64,000 bases of DNA from Vibrio nigripulchritudo ATCC 27043 (GTDB lineage Bacteria > Pseudomonadota > Gammaproteobacteria > Enterobacterales > Vibrionaceae): NCBI RefSeq assembly GCF_000222685.1, contig NZ_AFWJ01000278.1:62001-126000 (forward strand). The letters are read 5' to 3'. This document shows, piece by piece, positions 19,004 to 28,303 of the stretch. The notes beneath the pieces are model-generated. The model searched no databases and had not been told where the DNA came from. It was given only the letters and a program-made list of their open reading frames with translations. Positions within the stretch are counted from its first letter, which is position 1. Each line of letters begins with the position of its first letter. Position numbers and translations under genes: made by a program.

Positions 19004-20587
19004 ATGCCGATGTCACTCGGAAATGCGTTTATTAAGAATTTTCTAGGCAAAGCCCCAGATTGGTACAAACTTGCCATTATTGCCTTTCTTATTATTAACC
19101 CGATTGTCTTCTATTTTGTTGACCCGTTCATTGCAGGTTGGATGCTCATCATTGAGTTCATCTTTACTTTGGCAATGGCGCTAAAATGTTACCCACTTCA
19201 GCCCGGTGGTTTGTTAGCGATTCAGGCGGTCGCGATCGGGATGACGAGCCCAAATCAGGTTTACCATGAAATCGAAGCCAACCTGCCAGTGCTTCTTCTA
19301 TTAGTATTTATGGTTGCTGGTATCTACTTCATGAAAGAGCTGCTGCTGTTTATCTTTACCAAGATACTTCTTGGCGTTCGCTCTAAAATGATGCTTTCAG
19401 TAGCTTTCTGTTTTGTGGCGGCTTTCTTATCTGCTTTCCTTGATGCACTAACCGTAATTGCCGTTGTAATTTCGGTCGCTGTTGGTTTCTATTCGATTTA
19501 TCACAAAGTCGCCTCAGGAAAAGGCTCACAAGCAAGCCACGACCATACGAGCGATGACCACTTGTGTGAAGTAACTCGTGATGACCTTGAAAACTACCGT
19601 GCATTCCTACGTTCACTGCTGATGCATGCCGGTGTTGGTACTGCACTAGGTGGTGTAATGACCATGGTAGGTGAACCACAAAACCTAATTATTGCGGATC
19701 AGGCGAGCTGGAACTTCGGTGAGTTTATGGTTCGTATGCTTCCTGTAACTTTACCTGTGTTTTTCTGTGGTCTGATTACCTGTGCTCTGGTTGAGAAGCT
19801 TAAGATTTGTGGTTACGGCACCGACCTGCCAGCAAGCGTGCGCAAAATCCTTGTAGATTTTGATAACGAGCAACGTAAGCGTCGCAATAAACAAGATGTG
19901 GCTAAGCTCATCATTCAAGGTTTAATTGCTGTTTGGTTGATCATCGGTTTGATGTTCCACCTGGCAGAAGTAGGCTTGATTGGTTTGAGCGTTATCATCC
20001 TTGCCACTGCGTTCACTGGTGTTATTGAAGAGCATTCTCTGGGTAAAGCGTTTGAAGAAGCCCTGCCGTTTACTGCTCTACTTGCTGTTTTCTTCGCAGT
20101 TGTTGCGGTCATCATCGATCAGGAACTGTTTAAACCAGTTATCGATGCTGTACTTGCGCTGGAAGGTGGTCAGCAAATGATCATGTTCTACATCGCGAAT
20201 GGCTTGCTATCCATGGTATCGGATAACGTATTCGTGGGTACGGTGTACATCAACGAAGTGAAATCTGCGCTGGTAGATGGTGTGATTACCCGTGACCAGT
20301 TCGACTTGCTAGCGGTTGCAATCAACACAGGTACTAACCTGCCTTCTGTTGCAACACCAAACGGTCAGGCTGCCTTCCTGTTCCTGCTGACTTCTGCACT
20401 GGCACCACTGATTCGTCTGTCATACGGACGCATGGTTATTATGGCATTGCCATACACTGTTGTACTGGCAATCGTAGGTCTGTTTGGTATCGCATTCCTG
20501 CTGGAACCAATGACAGCAAGTTTCTACGAGATGGGGTGGATATCGCATCACACAGCGGAAGCGGTAAGTTCATCACACGGTCACTAA
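19004..20587 (+). CDS. nhaB: Na+/H+ antiporter NhaB
   Basis: NhaB expels sodium ions in exchange for protons across the inner membrane, contributing to pH and salt homeostasis in marine bacteria. The 527 residues contain about 12 membrane segments. The sequence [20 protein letters not shown], the acidic membrane stretch [20 protein letters not shown], and the C-terminal [20 protein letters not shown] are typical of the family. A histidine- and serine-rich cytoplasmic loop lies near 170-190. AAGAG sits seven bases before ATG 19004; a second ATG two codons later is a possible start. A long leader precedes it and a strong terminator follows. Confidence 0.97.
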   Translation: MPMSLGNAFIKNFLGKAPDWYKLAIIAFLIINPIVFYFVDPFIAGWMLIIEFIFTLAMALKCYPLQPGGLLAIQAVAIGMTSPNQVYHEIEANLPVLLLLVFMVAGIYFMKELLLFIFTKILLGVRSKMMLSVAFCFVAAFLSAFLDALTVIAVVISVAVGFYSIYHKVASGKGSQASHDHTSDDHLCEVTRDDLENYRAFLRSLLMHAGVGTALGGVMTMVGEPQNLIIADQASWNFGEFMVRMLPVTLPVFFCGLITCALVEKLKICGYGTDLPASVRKILVDFDNEQRKRRNKQDVAKLIIQGLIAVWLIIGLMFHLAEVGLIGLSVIILATAFTGVIEEHSLGKAFEEALPFTALLAVFFAVVAVIIDQELFKPVIDAVLALEGGQQMIMFYIANGLLSMVSDNVFVGTVYINEVKSALVDGVITRDQFDLLAVAINTGTNLPSVATPNGQAAFLFLLTSALAPLIRLSYGRMVIMALPYTVVLAIVGLFGIAFLLEPMTASFYEMGWISHHTAEAVSSSHGH

Positions 20588-20620
20588 TTTTTTTATTGAA
20601 TAGAGAACTTATTCAGGATA

Positions 20621-20648
20621 AAAAGCTCTGAGTTATCAGAGCTTTTTT
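20621..20648 (+). terminator. nhaB terminator, immediately before dsbB
   Basis: An 11-bp stem AAAAGCTCTGA/TCAGAGCTTTT with loop GTTA and a T-run ends only about four bases before the dsbB ribosome-binding site. Confidence 0.9.
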
Positions 20649-20664
20649 TATAAGGATTCTTCAC

Positions 20665-21186
20665 TTGAACGCTTTATATGCCATTAAACAGTTTTCTGAA
20701 AGCCGTTTGTCCTGGCTCATCTTACTGATTTCCATCGTTGCGCTTGAAGCAACTGCCTTGTACTTCCAACATGTCATGATGTTGGCGCCTTGTGTAATGT
20801 GTATCTATGAACGTGTCGCCATGATGGGTGTGGGCTTTGCAGCCATATTGGGGATGCTGAATCCGAAAAATGCCATCATACGCTGGCTGGGGTTTGCAGG
20901 CTGGGGCGCAAGCGCATACAAAGGCTTGATGCTTTCTTTACAGCACGTCGACTATCAATTCAATCCATCACCTTTCGCGACATGCGATATCTTTGTTACC
21001 TTCCCAGAATGGGCACCTCTGCATGAATGGATGCCTTCCGTATTCAATGCATACGGTGACTGTAGCAAAGTGGTCTGGCAGTTCCTGACGCTTTCTATGC
21101 CTCAATGGCTGGTGGTGATCTTTGCAGGCATGCTTGTCGCTCTGGGTGTGGTTATCATTTCTCAGTTTGCAAAGAAACCTGAGTGA
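20665..21186 (+). CDS. dsbB: Disulfide bond formation protein DsbB
   Basis: DsbB re-oxidises the periplasmic thiol oxidase DsbA and passes electrons to ubiquinone or menaquinone in the inner membrane. It has four membrane segments. The first redox pair is Cys43-Val-Met-Cys46 (APCVMCIYER) and the second is Cys107 and Cys133. The quinone-contact arginine follows in IYER. At 173 residues it is of usual size. The start codon is TTG, with AAGGA eight bases upstream; no ATG or GTG near the family's N-terminus fits better. The gene follows nhaB directly, as in other vibrios, but with a terminator between. Confidence 0.95.
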   Translation: MNALYAIKQFSESRLSWLILLISIVALEATALYFQHVMMLAPCVMCIYERVAMMGVGFAAILGMLNPKNAIIRWLGFAGWGASAYKGLMLSLQHVDYQFNPSPFATCDIFVTFPEWAPLHEWMPSVFNAYGDCSKVVWQFLTLSMPQWLVVIFAGMLVALGVVIISQFAKKPE

Positions 21187-21214
21187 TACATCTAGAGTTA
21201 CGTATCTTAGATAA

Positions 21215-21245
21215 CAAAAAGACTCCGAAAGGAGCTTTTTTGTTA
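21215..21245. terminator. dsbB terminator, convergent with yecA-like gene
   Basis: The stem CTCC-GAAA-GGAG, extended by AAAAAG/CTTTTTT pairs with one mismatch, uses a stable GAAA tetraloop and is T-rich on both strands. Confidence 0.82.
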
Positions 21246-21261
21246 ATTTGGATAAAGCTAT

Positions 21262-21870
21262 TTATTTACCACAACACTGCTTAAACTTTTTACCACTTTC
21301 ACATGGGCACTGGTCGTTTCTGCCAATGTCTTTGTATGGATTTACGTTCTGCGATTTTGAACCAATCATCATTTCATCGGCCGCCATTGCCACTTCAGAA
21401 ATCATAATGTCTAGCTGGGGTAATAAGTCTCCCAATCGAGGGGGGTGTTCAATACCTGCCGCTTTCATCTGCTCGTGGGTTTGTGCTTCATCGATCCCAA
21501 GCATAAAAGTGGTTAGCAGAGCCTGAAGCATTCTAAGCGTGCCATCAGACGGGTTTGCTTCATGCCACTGCTCCTCAACCACTGGCCATACGGACATGAA
21601 TCCTTCAGAAAAGTCTGCGAAGCCCTCTTCATCCATTGTCAGATTTAACGCTTCATACGCTGAGGATTTAAGCGCGGCATATTGCTTATGAATCTGTTCC
21701 GTTATTGTGGGTTCAAGTTCCAATGCATTCAGACCAGACAACCAGGTTTTAGGGTCTAAAGGCTGAGTGGCAAAATTCGCAGCCAGCACGGCGCCCTCGT
21801 AGAAAAGCGGTGTTTCGCCTTCGAAACTCTCGGGTAAGGTCATCAATTGGTACATGTTTAGCGTCTTCAT
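21262..21870 (-). CDS. YecA/UPF0149 family protein with SEC-C motif
   Basis: This is a cytoplasmic protein of the YecA/YgfB (UPF0149) family. The first 150 residues form a helical domain (including DEEGFADFSEGFMSVW). The last 20 carry a zinc-binding SEC-C motif, GRNDQCPCESGKKFKQCC, like that at the SecA C-terminus. E. coli YecA has been linked to ribosome and SecA-related interactions through such a motif; for this protein the partner is unknown. It has 202 residues and an ATG without a strong ribosome-binding site. It is divergent from dusC. Confidence 0.9.
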   Translation of the reverse strand: MKTLNMYQLMTLPESFEGETPLFYEGAVLAANFATQPLDPKTWLSGLNALELEPTITEQIHKQYAALKSSAYEALNLTMDEEGFADFSEGFMSVWPVVEEQWHEANPSDGTLRMLQALLTTFMLGIDEAQTHEQMKAAGIEHPPRLGDLLPQLDIMISEVAMAADEMMIGSKSQNVNPYKDIGRNDQCPCESGKKFKQCCGK

Positions 21871-21919
21871 TGTGCATTGGGGGCTGGATTATACCCAAGC
21901 CAAGATGCCCGCACCACTT

Positions 21920-21948
21920 TTGCATCACCAAAAGTTCTCGCGTACAAT
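21920..21948 (+). promoter_or_regulatory. Candidate sigma-70 promoter of dusC
   Basis: TTGCAT (21920-21925) and TACAAT (21943-21948, 5/6 match) are separated by exactly 17 bases, predicting a start near 21955 and a leader of about 36 bases. Confidence 0.5.
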
Positions 21949-21990
21949 CGCGCATCCCTCGGGTCTCTGACCTAATGCAAGGTAACCAAT

Positions 21991-22947
21991 ATGCGTGTAA
22001 TACTCGGACCAATGGAAGGCGTATTAGATCATCTAATGCGTGAAATACTGACCAACATTAACGACTACGATCTGTGTGTCACAGAGTTCGTGCGTGTGGT
22101 TGATCAAGTGTTGCCCGACCATGTCTTTACACGCATCTGCCCGGAAATACTCACTGGAAGCAAAACCAAAGCTGGCACTCCTGTTCGTACTCAGTTACTC
22201 GGTCAGGAACCAAACTGGATGGCTGAAAATGCCGTTAAGGCAGTTACGCTAGGCTCTGATGGCATTGATCTTAACTTTGGCTGCCCAGCCAAAATGGTCA
22301 ACAAAAGTAAGGGCGGTGCTGCCTTGCTTCAGCACCCAGAGCTCATCTATCAGGTTGTTAAAGCCTGCCGAGACGCAGTAGACCCTTCTGTTCCCGTAAC
22401 AGCAAAAATCCGCCTAGGCTGGGAAGATCCGAATGACTGCTTTGAGATTGCCGATGCGATTGAGCAAGCAGGTGCAAACGAACTCACCGTTCATGCTCGC
22501 ACCAAAGCAGGTGGATACAAGGCAGAAGAAATTAAGTGGGAATACCTAACCAAGCTGAAGCAAAAAGTGGGGATTCCGATGATCGCCAATGGCGAAATTT
22601 GGAACTATGAGGATGGTCAGCGCTGCATTGACATGACCGGAATTGATTCGCTCATGGTCTGCCGCGGAGCGTTCAACGTGCCTAACTTAGGTAATGTAGT
22701 CAAACATAACCATTCTGCGATGCCATGGCATGAAGTGGTCGATTTGCTCTTGAAGTATTCTGAATACGAAATCAAAGGCGACAAAGGCTTGTACTACCCC
22801 AACCGCGTTAAACAGTGGTTCTCTTACCTTAGGCAAGAATACCCAGAAGCCGCAGCGTTATTCAGAGACATTCGCACTTTTAACAAAGCGGCTCCAATCG
22901 TCGAGCATATCTCTCGTTACAGAGACAGTCTGCTGGAAGCGGTATAA
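21991..22947 (+). CDS. dusC: tRNA-dihydrouridine(16) synthase
   Basis: DusC reduces uridine 16 in the D-loop of tRNA, using FMN and NADPH. The 318 residues open with a TIM-barrel FMN-binding strand (MRVILGPMEGVLDHLMR). The catalytic cysteine is Cys98 in LNFGCPAKMVNKSKGGAALL. Phosphate binding for FMN is suggested by HARTKAGGY and by MIANGEIW. The specificity for position 16 rather than 17 or 20 is taken from the MRVILGPMEGVLD start and the length typical of DusC. The ATG has AAGG eight bases upstream. Confidence 0.95.
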   Translation: MRVILGPMEGVLDHLMREILTNINDYDLCVTEFVRVVDQVLPDHVFTRICPEILTGSKTKAGTPVRTQLLGQEPNWMAENAVKAVTLGSDGIDLNFGCPAKMVNKSKGGAALLQHPELIYQVVKACRDAVDPSVPVTAKIRLGWEDPNDCFEIADAIEQAGANELTVHARTKAGGYKAEEIKWEYLTKLKQKVGIPMIANGEIWNYEDGQRCIDMTGIDSLMVCRGAFNVPNLGNVVKHNHSAMPWHEVVDLLLKYSEYEIKGDKGLYYPNRVKQWFSYLRQEYPEAAALFRDIRTFNKAAPIVEHISRYRDSLLEAV

Positions 22948-22958
22948 CCCCCGCTTCC

Positions 22959-24416
22959 TTAAAAGGTGACCTGATTCTTGCCAGACTCTTTAGCATGGTA
23001 GAGTTTTTTGTCGGCTGACTTCACCAGCTCTTTTAACCCTTTGTGGTCATGATGATCTTCCACACACACGCCACCCGATAGCGTAAACCCTTCTGCCAGT
23101 ATATTGGTGGATTCTCTCGCGACTTGATTGTGTATCCGATGCGCAATTTCGACAATCAACTGTGGGCTGTTGGCACGTATGTACACAACAAACTCTTCCC
23201 CTCCAAAGCGTGAAACCACATCCATTTCACGTAACACACTCCGCATTTGGTCAGCCACAAAGCAAATCACCTGATCGCCCATCTCGTGACCATAGGTGTC
23301 GTTGATCTTCTTGAAATTATCGATATCAAACACTGCGATCCCTTCAAACTGAAATCGACACGGCTTCTTAAATTCAATCTCTAATCCGCGTCGATTGAGC
23401 AGACCCGTCATTGGATCTCTCTCCGCGAGGTTTTGGAAGTATCGCCTTTCAAAATTGAGGTTAAGGTAAAACAGGCTGATAACCGTGAGTATGTATATGA
23501 TCGCAATAATAAAGACGGCGTTACGTTCTTCATTAAGCAATGAGATCAGTTCATCCATCAAGTCAGACTGATAAAAAAGAACGTGCTCAAATGCCACCCC
23601 CTGAATGGATAGTGGGTAAACGTATTTGCGGTTTTGGTAATCAGCGAGATTTTCGTGTTGTACCAACATCAAACGCTGGCTGGCAGACGTATTGGATGTC
23701 AGCAGCAGATTGGTATTTATTTCAAGAGAGACGACACCTTTAAAATCCTCTCCATGGCTAACAGGTAAAGACAAGGTCAGCACTCTGTCCAGATCGTTCG
23801 GGCTTTCTATTGGTCCGGTCACCGTAATGGAATCAGAGTTTTGGCTTGTCAGATACCAGAACGGAAGAGATTTAAAGTGCTCTATTGAAGAACGTTCAAT
23901 ATTGTTCGCAAGATTATCTGGAGATGAGATAACCAGCCCCTCTTCCGCCACATAGTGAACGCCAAGTATGTGCTCATCCAGATCATGCAAAAAGGACAGC
24001 ATAGGGGCGAGGTCCATCATTTCAACGGCATGAAGATTCAGCGCAGAACCTCGAACGCACATGCTGTCATCGCCGGAAATCATATAGCTGATGTCTACAG
24101 CTGGAATGTTCAGATTTTTGTCTTCAGCAAGTATTAGAGCTTCGATCGGCCAAATCCGACACACTCCGTTTTGCACCTGAGAATTGTGCTGAAAATGCGG
24201 AAAGTTCTCGTTCTGATAATGAGTAGAAAGTGTGTAATCAAGAGAGGTCAGTATCTTAACGGAACGGTGGATGGCGTGTTCAACACGCTGATATTCGTGA
24301 GCTACCCGCTTTTCGGTTCGCTCGAAGTAATTCATTGCTACCATCAGCAACATGCCAATGGCAAATATGGCAGGGACAAGAAATACGTATCTTAAACTCA
24401 TGTGTTGGGAAGACAT
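22959..24416 (-). CDS. Membrane-bound diguanylate cyclase with periplasmic sensor domain
   Basis: This enzyme makes cyclic di-GMP from two GTP. A membrane segment near the N-terminus and a second at about 300-320 (FIIAIIYILTVISLFYL) frame a periplasmic sensing region of about 260 residues. That region contains SSPDNLANNIERSSIEHF, a dCache/CSS-like layout that I do not assign further. The GGDEF domain fills the last 150 residues, with DPMTGLLNRRG and the active motif GGEEF. RxxD (REMD) stands five residues before GGEEF, so product inhibition at an I-site is expected. I start at ATG 24416; a GTG at 24434 in frame is weaker. Monocistronic by its terminators. Confidence 0.92.
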   Translation of the reverse strand: MSSQHMSLRYVFLVPAIFAIGMLLMVAMNYFERTEKRVAHEYQRVEHAIHRSVKILTSLDYTLSTHYQNENFPHFQHNSQVQNGVCRIWPIEALILAEDKNLNIPAVDISYMISGDDSMCVRGSALNLHAVEMMDLAPMLSFLHDLDEHILGVHYVAEEGLVISSPDNLANNIERSSIEHFKSLPFWYLTSQNSDSITVTGPIESPNDLDRVLTLSLPVSHGEDFKGVVSLEINTNLLLTSNTSASQRLMLVQHENLADYQNRKYVYPLSIQGVAFEHVLFYQSDLMDELISLLNEERNAVFIIAIIYILTVISLFYLNLNFERRYFQNLAERDPMTGLLNRRGLEIEFKKPCRFQFEGIAVFDIDNFKKINDTYGHEMGDQVICFVADQMRSVLREMDVVSRFGGEEFVVYIRANSPQLIVEIAHRIHNQVARESTNILAEGFTLSGGVCVEDHHDHKGLKELVKSADKKLYHAKESGKNQVTF

Positions 24417-24515
24417 TATATGAACCCCAAACACAACAACAGCGCCTTAAAACACATTCAGAGAGACACTCCATCTCAAAACGAAAGCGCAATATTAACA
24501 GTATCTTAATCAAAG

Positions 24516-24547
24516 AAAAAACCCTCTTTATGATAAAGAGGGTTTAT
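24516..24547 (-). terminator. ABC importer operon terminator
   Basis: AACCCTCTTTA/TAAAGAGGGTT with loop TGA, followed on the minus strand by TTTTTTC, ends the ABC transporter operon 40 bases past its last stop codon. Confidence 0.9.
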
Positions 24548-24586
24548 AAAGTGTGTTGCCTTGCCGAGCTGATTTTTATAAAAATT

Positions 24587-25381
24587 CTAGTTCAAGAGCA
24601 AACTATCATCCGCCAGCTCTTCACCTCGAACTTTAGAGAACATTTCAAGCAGGTCTGGCACCGACATATTTGCCCTTTCTTCACCAGCGACATCCAGCAC
24701 AACTTCTCCCTGATGTAGCATCACAGTGCGATCTCCGCAAGCAAGTGCGTCTTTCATGGAGTGAGTTACCATCATGACCGTTAAGTTGAACTCTTTCACG
24801 ATGCGCTTGGTTAAGTCGATGATAAACGCCGCCATTCTCGGGTCGAGTGCCGCTGTGTGTTCATCAAGAAGCAAAAGCTTACTGTCTGACAACGTCGCCA
24901 TCACAAGGCTTACCGCCTGGCGCTGTCCACCTGAAAGCAAGCCAATGTTGTCCCCTAACCTGTCTTCTAAACCAAGACCCAGAATGCTGATTCGCTCCTG
25001 AAACAGTTTTCTTCGCTTGGAAGATAGCGAAAGCTTCCAGCCACGGCGCTTGCCACGCATGTACGCCAGCGCCATGTTTTCTTCAATGGTCAAATCGCCA
25101 CAGGTTCCGGCGAGTGGATCCTGAAATACACGAGCACATTGGTTTGCACGTTGATCAACCGTTTGTCTTGTTACGTCTACGTTATCGATAACAACACTGC
25201 CACCCGCCATTGGGGTTTCGCCCGTTACTGCTCCAAGTAGCGTGGATTTACCCGCCCCGTTTGAACCAATCACAGTGAGAAATTCATGTTCTGGAACCGT
25301 CAGAGAAACACCGCGTAGTGCACGGTTTTCTAGAATAGTGCCTGCATTGAAAGTAACTTGAATATTGTCGAGCTGGATCAT
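24587..25381 (-). CDS. ABC transporter ATP-binding protein (TrpX-type importer)
   Basis: This is the cytoplasmic ATPase of a three-component importer. The Walker A GSNGAGKST is near residue 38. The signature LLSGGQRQAVSL is near 148, and the Walker B is LLLLDEHTAALDP. Its ATG overlaps the stop codon of the permease gene (ATGA), indicating translational coupling. The cluster of ATPase, LIV-like permease and ABC_sub_bind protein is the type named TrpXYZ or DUF534 in firmicutes, where some transport tryptophan. Substrate here is not known. Confidence 0.94.
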   Translation of the reverse strand: MIQLDNIQVTFNAGTILENRALRGVSLTVPEHEFLTVIGSNGAGKSTLLGAVTGETPMAGGSVVIDNVDVTRQTVDQRANQCARVFQDPLAGTCGDLTIEENMALAYMRGKRRGWKLSLSSKRRKLFQERISILGLGLEDRLGDNIGLLSGGQRQAVSLVMATLSDSKLLLLDEHTAALDPRMAAFIIDLTKRIVKEFNLTVMMVTHSMKDALACGDRTVMLHQGEVVLDVAGEERANMSVPDLLEMFSKVRGEELADDSLLLN

Positions 25382-26298
25382 GCTACCTCCTTAGATTCAG
25401 ACTTCGCAGGCTTACCGCCCTTTTTTGCGTTTAGGTTTCCTTTTAGTTTTGGTGCGATCAGTGCAAGTGCCACCAATACCGCTGTCACTAAGTTCAGATC
25501 AGACGCCTGCAAACCAAACATTCCTGTACTCAGTGCAAACGCGACCGCTAATCGATAGAGAACCGAACCCACGATAACAGCCACTACAGCAACCCAAATC
25601 TTTCTACCTGGAATCAGGGTTTGCCCCAGAATAACTGCTGCAAGCCCTACCACGATAGTACCGACACCGGAGGTCACATCCGCAAAGCTGTTCGTCTGGG
25701 CAAACAAAGCACCAGAAAAACCGACAAATCCGTTAGACAGAGCTAAACCAAAGTAGGTATAGAAAGCGGTACTCGCTCCCTGAGATGCGACCATGCGAGC
25801 ATTCACACCTGTAGCGCGAAGCCCAAGTCCAAAATCACTGTTAAGAAGTCGAACGACAAAGATGGCAGAAAGCACAACAAGTACGCCGACCACAATTGGT
25901 CTTACGTACATCGAATCACCCAACGCTTCGAACGGCGTTAAGATGGTATCTTCGCCGATCAGAGCCATATTAGGGCGACCCATAATTCGAATATTGATTG
26001 AGAAAGCCGCGATCATGGTTAAGATCGAAGCCAATAGATGCAAGATCCCACACTTTACAGCTAAAAAAGCCGTAACCCAGCCAGTTATTGCGCCTGCAAT
26101 GATTGCCATTCCTGTAGCAATCCAAGGGTCGATACCTGCCACAATCGCTGTTGCAGCCACCGCGGCTCCCATGGGAAAACTCCCATCAACACTTAAGTCG
26201 GGAAAATCGAGGACCCTAAAGGTTAAGTAAACGCCCAGTGCGACCAATCCATAAATGAGCCCAATTTCGAGGGCTCCAAAAAATGCAAAAGCAGACAT
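25378..26298 (-). CDS. ABC transporter permease (TrpX-type importer)
   Basis: This is an inner-membrane permease of the branched-chain amino acid (LIV-H-like) group, 306 residues with about 8-10 hydrophobic segments. It includes LEIGLIYGLVALGVYLTFRV at the start and VGTIVVGLAAVILGQTLIPG in the middle. AAAGGGAGT lies seven to ten bases before the ATG. It is separated from the substrate-binding protein gene by a terminator-like hairpin and coupled to the ATPase gene by a four-base overlap. Confidence 0.94.
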   Translation of the reverse strand: MSAFAFFGALEIGLIYGLVALGVYLTFRVLDFPDLSVDGSFPMGAAVAATAIVAGIDPWIATGMAIIAGAITGWVTAFLAVKCGILHLLASILTMIAAFSINIRIMGRPNMALIGEDTILTPFEALGDSMYVRPIVVGVLVVLSAIFVVRLLNSDFGLGLRATGVNARMVASQGASTAFYTYFGLALSNGFVGFSGALFAQTNSFADVTSGVGTIVVGLAAVILGQTLIPGRKIWVAVVAVIVGSVLYRLAVAFALSTGMFGLQASDLNLVTAVLVALALIAPKLKGNLNAKKGGKPAKSESKEVA

Positions 26299-26321
26299 AA
26301 CGACTCCCTTTCTGCTTGATA

Positions 26322-26352
26322 TAAAAAACCCGAATAGCAGGCGCTATTCGGG
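26322..26352 (-). terminator. Intra-operon terminator after the substrate-binding protein gene
   Basis: A perfect 10-bp stem CCCGAATAGC/GCTATTCGGG with a four-base loop is followed on the minus strand by a T-run. It lies between the binding-protein stop codon and the permease start. Partial termination here would yield more binding protein than permease, a common arrangement in importers. Confidence 0.88.
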
Positions 26353-26362
26353 CTAATAGTTA

Positions 26363-27328
26363 TTATTTTACGCTTGTTGCACGATCCAGAATGGATTGAG
26401 GAATGGTGATACCAATTTTTTCAGCCGCTGATTTGTTCACCACTAAGTCAGAACCTTTTGCGACTTTTACATCCAAGCTACCAGGATCAGCGCCTTCTAG
26501 AATTGCTGCAACGTAATCTGCTGTCTGAACACCCACCTGATAGTAATCAAAACCAAGGCTCGCCACCGCGCCTTTTTCAACGTAAGACGTTGCACCACCT
26601 AAAACTGGAGTTTTCGCCTGATTCGCCGCCACAATCATACCTTCGATGGCACTTGCGACTGTGTTATCAGTTGGTGCGTAAATAACGTCGGATTTTGCTG
26701 AAATAGCCTGAGTCGCCGACTGAACATCAGCACTTTTCAGCGCTGTCGCTTCAACAACTTTGAACCCTTTAGATTCTGCTGCTTCTTTTAGCAGTTCAAC
26801 CAAAGTCACAGCATTCGCTTCACCTGGGTTGTACACCACGCCGATAGATTTAGCATTGGGAAGAATTTCTTTAATAAGGTCAACATGCTGTGCAACCGGA
26901 GACAGATCAGACAAACCCGTTACGTTTTTGCCCGGCTTTTCGTGTTGGCTAACCAGTTTTGCCCCTACCGGGTCCGTTACCGCTGTAAACACAACAGGAA
27001 TTGAACGTGTAGAAGATACCAGAGCCTGTGCAGTAGGCGTTGCGATACCTACGAGCACGTCAGGGTTTTCACCTACGAACTGACGCGCAATTTGTACAGC
27101 GATAGCAGGGTTACCCTGAGCGGTACGGTATTCAAAATCTAAGTTTTTGCCTTCTTCATACCCTTTCTCTTTCAGACCGTCGAGCAGACCTTGGCGGGTA
27201 GCATCCAATGCTGGGTGCTCAACGATTTGAGACACTGCCACTTTTGCAGTTTTTGCAATAACACCTGTGGAGGAAAGTAACGCTGTTCCTGCAATGCACG
27301 CAGCAACAATGATTTGACTTGCTTTCAT
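26363..27328 (-). CDS. ABC transporter substrate-binding protein (ABC_sub_bind/TrpX family)
   Basis: This is a periplasmic binding protein with 321 residues. It starts MKASQIIVAACIAGTALLSS with a signal peptide ending about residue 25, before KTAKVAVSQIVEHPALDATR, typical of the ABC_sub_bind (PF04392) family. Later family phrases include VGIATPTAQAL, SIPVVFTAVTDPVGAKLV and GVVYNPGEANA. I use the ATG at 27328, which has AAGGAG six bases upstream. An in-frame GTG 51 bases earlier has no such site. Ligands known for relatives include tryptophan and other aromatic or hydrophobic compounds; none is proven here. Confidence 0.94.
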   Translation of the reverse strand: MKASQIIVAACIAGTALLSSTGVIAKTAKVAVSQIVEHPALDATRQGLLDGLKEKGYEEGKNLDFEYRTAQGNPAIAVQIARQFVGENPDVLVGIATPTAQALVSSTRSIPVVFTAVTDPVGAKLVSQHEKPGKNVTGLSDLSPVAQHVDLIKEILPNAKSIGVVYNPGEANAVTLVELLKEAAESKGFKVVEATALKSADVQSATQAISAKSDVIYAPTDNTVASAIEGMIVAANQAKTPVLGGATSYVEKGAVASLGFDYYQVGVQTADYVAAILEGADPGSLDVKVAKGSDLVVNKSAAEKIGITIPQSILDRATSVK

Positions 27329-27801
27329 CTTGACTCCTTGATTCAGCAGTAAAGTAGTTGTGATGTTGTGACCACCCACTCCGGGTGGAAAGCTGTTTGA
27401 TTCCAGTAAGCTAAGTGGCTGAAATTCTCTAAAAACTAGAAGAAAAACTTTTCAGTCGCTCGCGCTTAAGTTTAGGAAACTTGAAATAAACAGCTACTAT
27501 TTTTTATTTATTTGTTTTGTACGCGCTTATTTACGCATATGTACACATTTTTACCAGCAAGACCGGACAAATGGAAGCAAGTATTAACAACGAAGTAACA
27601 AAATGTAGATCTAAGGTTATTTAGCACACAAAACCACCGCTTTTTGTTCTAACAACTTTATCTTCTCGTTAATCCCGAGCAAGTCGGATGATGATTTTAT
27701 GCACAAAACTAGCTTTGGCAATTTTTCGTTAAGGGTTGACTTTCATATAAAAGCAAATCTTGGGAGGGATGATGAATGGCACAATGAATTTACTAGGCAG
27801 T
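27329..27801. other. Intergenic region upstream of the ABC importer operon
   Basis: About 470 bases without a convincing gene. It must hold the importer promoter. A small hairpin CCACCC/GGGTGG lies at 27372-27388 in the binding-protein leader. I see no TrpR-type operator. The rest is AT-rich without recognisable sites. Confidence 0.5.
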
Positions 27802-27826
27802 AAAAAAGGAGGCAAATGCCTCCTTT
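27802..27826 (-). terminator. yfbV terminator
   Basis: AAAGGAGGC/GCCTCCTTT with loop AAAT and a minus-strand T-run. The same nine-base stem is used after clpX at 55203. Confidence 0.9.
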
Positions 27827-27850
27827 CATGTATCTCTGTGGTTTTCGCTG

Positions 27851-28303
27851 TTAGAACCAACGTTCCAGTGCAGATTTGTCGAGCTGTCTGAAAGCACGAT
27901 TTAATGTAACCGCCAGTTCTTTGTATCTCGGTTTGCTTTTGATGGGCTCCAAAGCACCACCAGCTTCTATGATCTTTTGATGGATTTCTCGATACCAAGA
28001 GGCAAGAGCAGGAGGAAGTTGAGTATTGGAGCGATTTCCCAACCACCACATTCCCTGAAGCGGAAGGCTTATGGCAAACAGCGCCATTACGATTGCCTGT
28101 GGCATCGCCTGCTGGTTCTGAAACACCATTTGCATCAGCACGCTGATCGCAGCTACAGCTGGCATCACTTTAATACCAAACTTCGTCGCTTTGATGATGC
28201 GTTGTTCTGGAAAAAGAGGGGTCAGCTCTTTTCTCATAGGCCAAATATCCATGTATTTTTGACCATCTTTCAAACTATGGATAAGCCCGACTTTATTATT
28301 CAT
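27851..28303 (-). CDS. yfbV: UPF0208 membrane protein YfbV
   Basis: YfbV is a small inner-membrane protein; in E. coli it limits MatP-dependent constraint of the terminus macrodomain. The 150 residues contain two membrane segments (about 48-62 and 70-88). [27 protein letters not shown] and the C-terminal [19 protein letters not shown] are family hallmarks. It is divergent from ackA as in E. coli, supporting the assignment. Confidence 0.94.
   Translation of the reverse strand: MNNKVGLIHSLKDGQKYMDIWPMRKELTPLFPEQRIIKATKFGIKVMPAVAAISVLMQMVFQNQQAMPQAIVMALFAISLPLQGMWWLGNRSNTQLPPALASWYREIHQKIIEAGGALEPIKSKPRYKELAVTLNRAFRQLDKSALERWF

Noticed and set aside
27329-27801. TrpR operator for the TrpX-type importer
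   Set aside because: No copy of the symmetrical TrpR box could be found; tryptophan specificity remains only a family suggestion.
27769-27891. 40-codon plus-strand ORF with GGGAGGG just upstream
   Set aside because: Runs through the yfbV terminator and into yfbV antisense, with no promoter; it is explained by the terminator sequence and chance.
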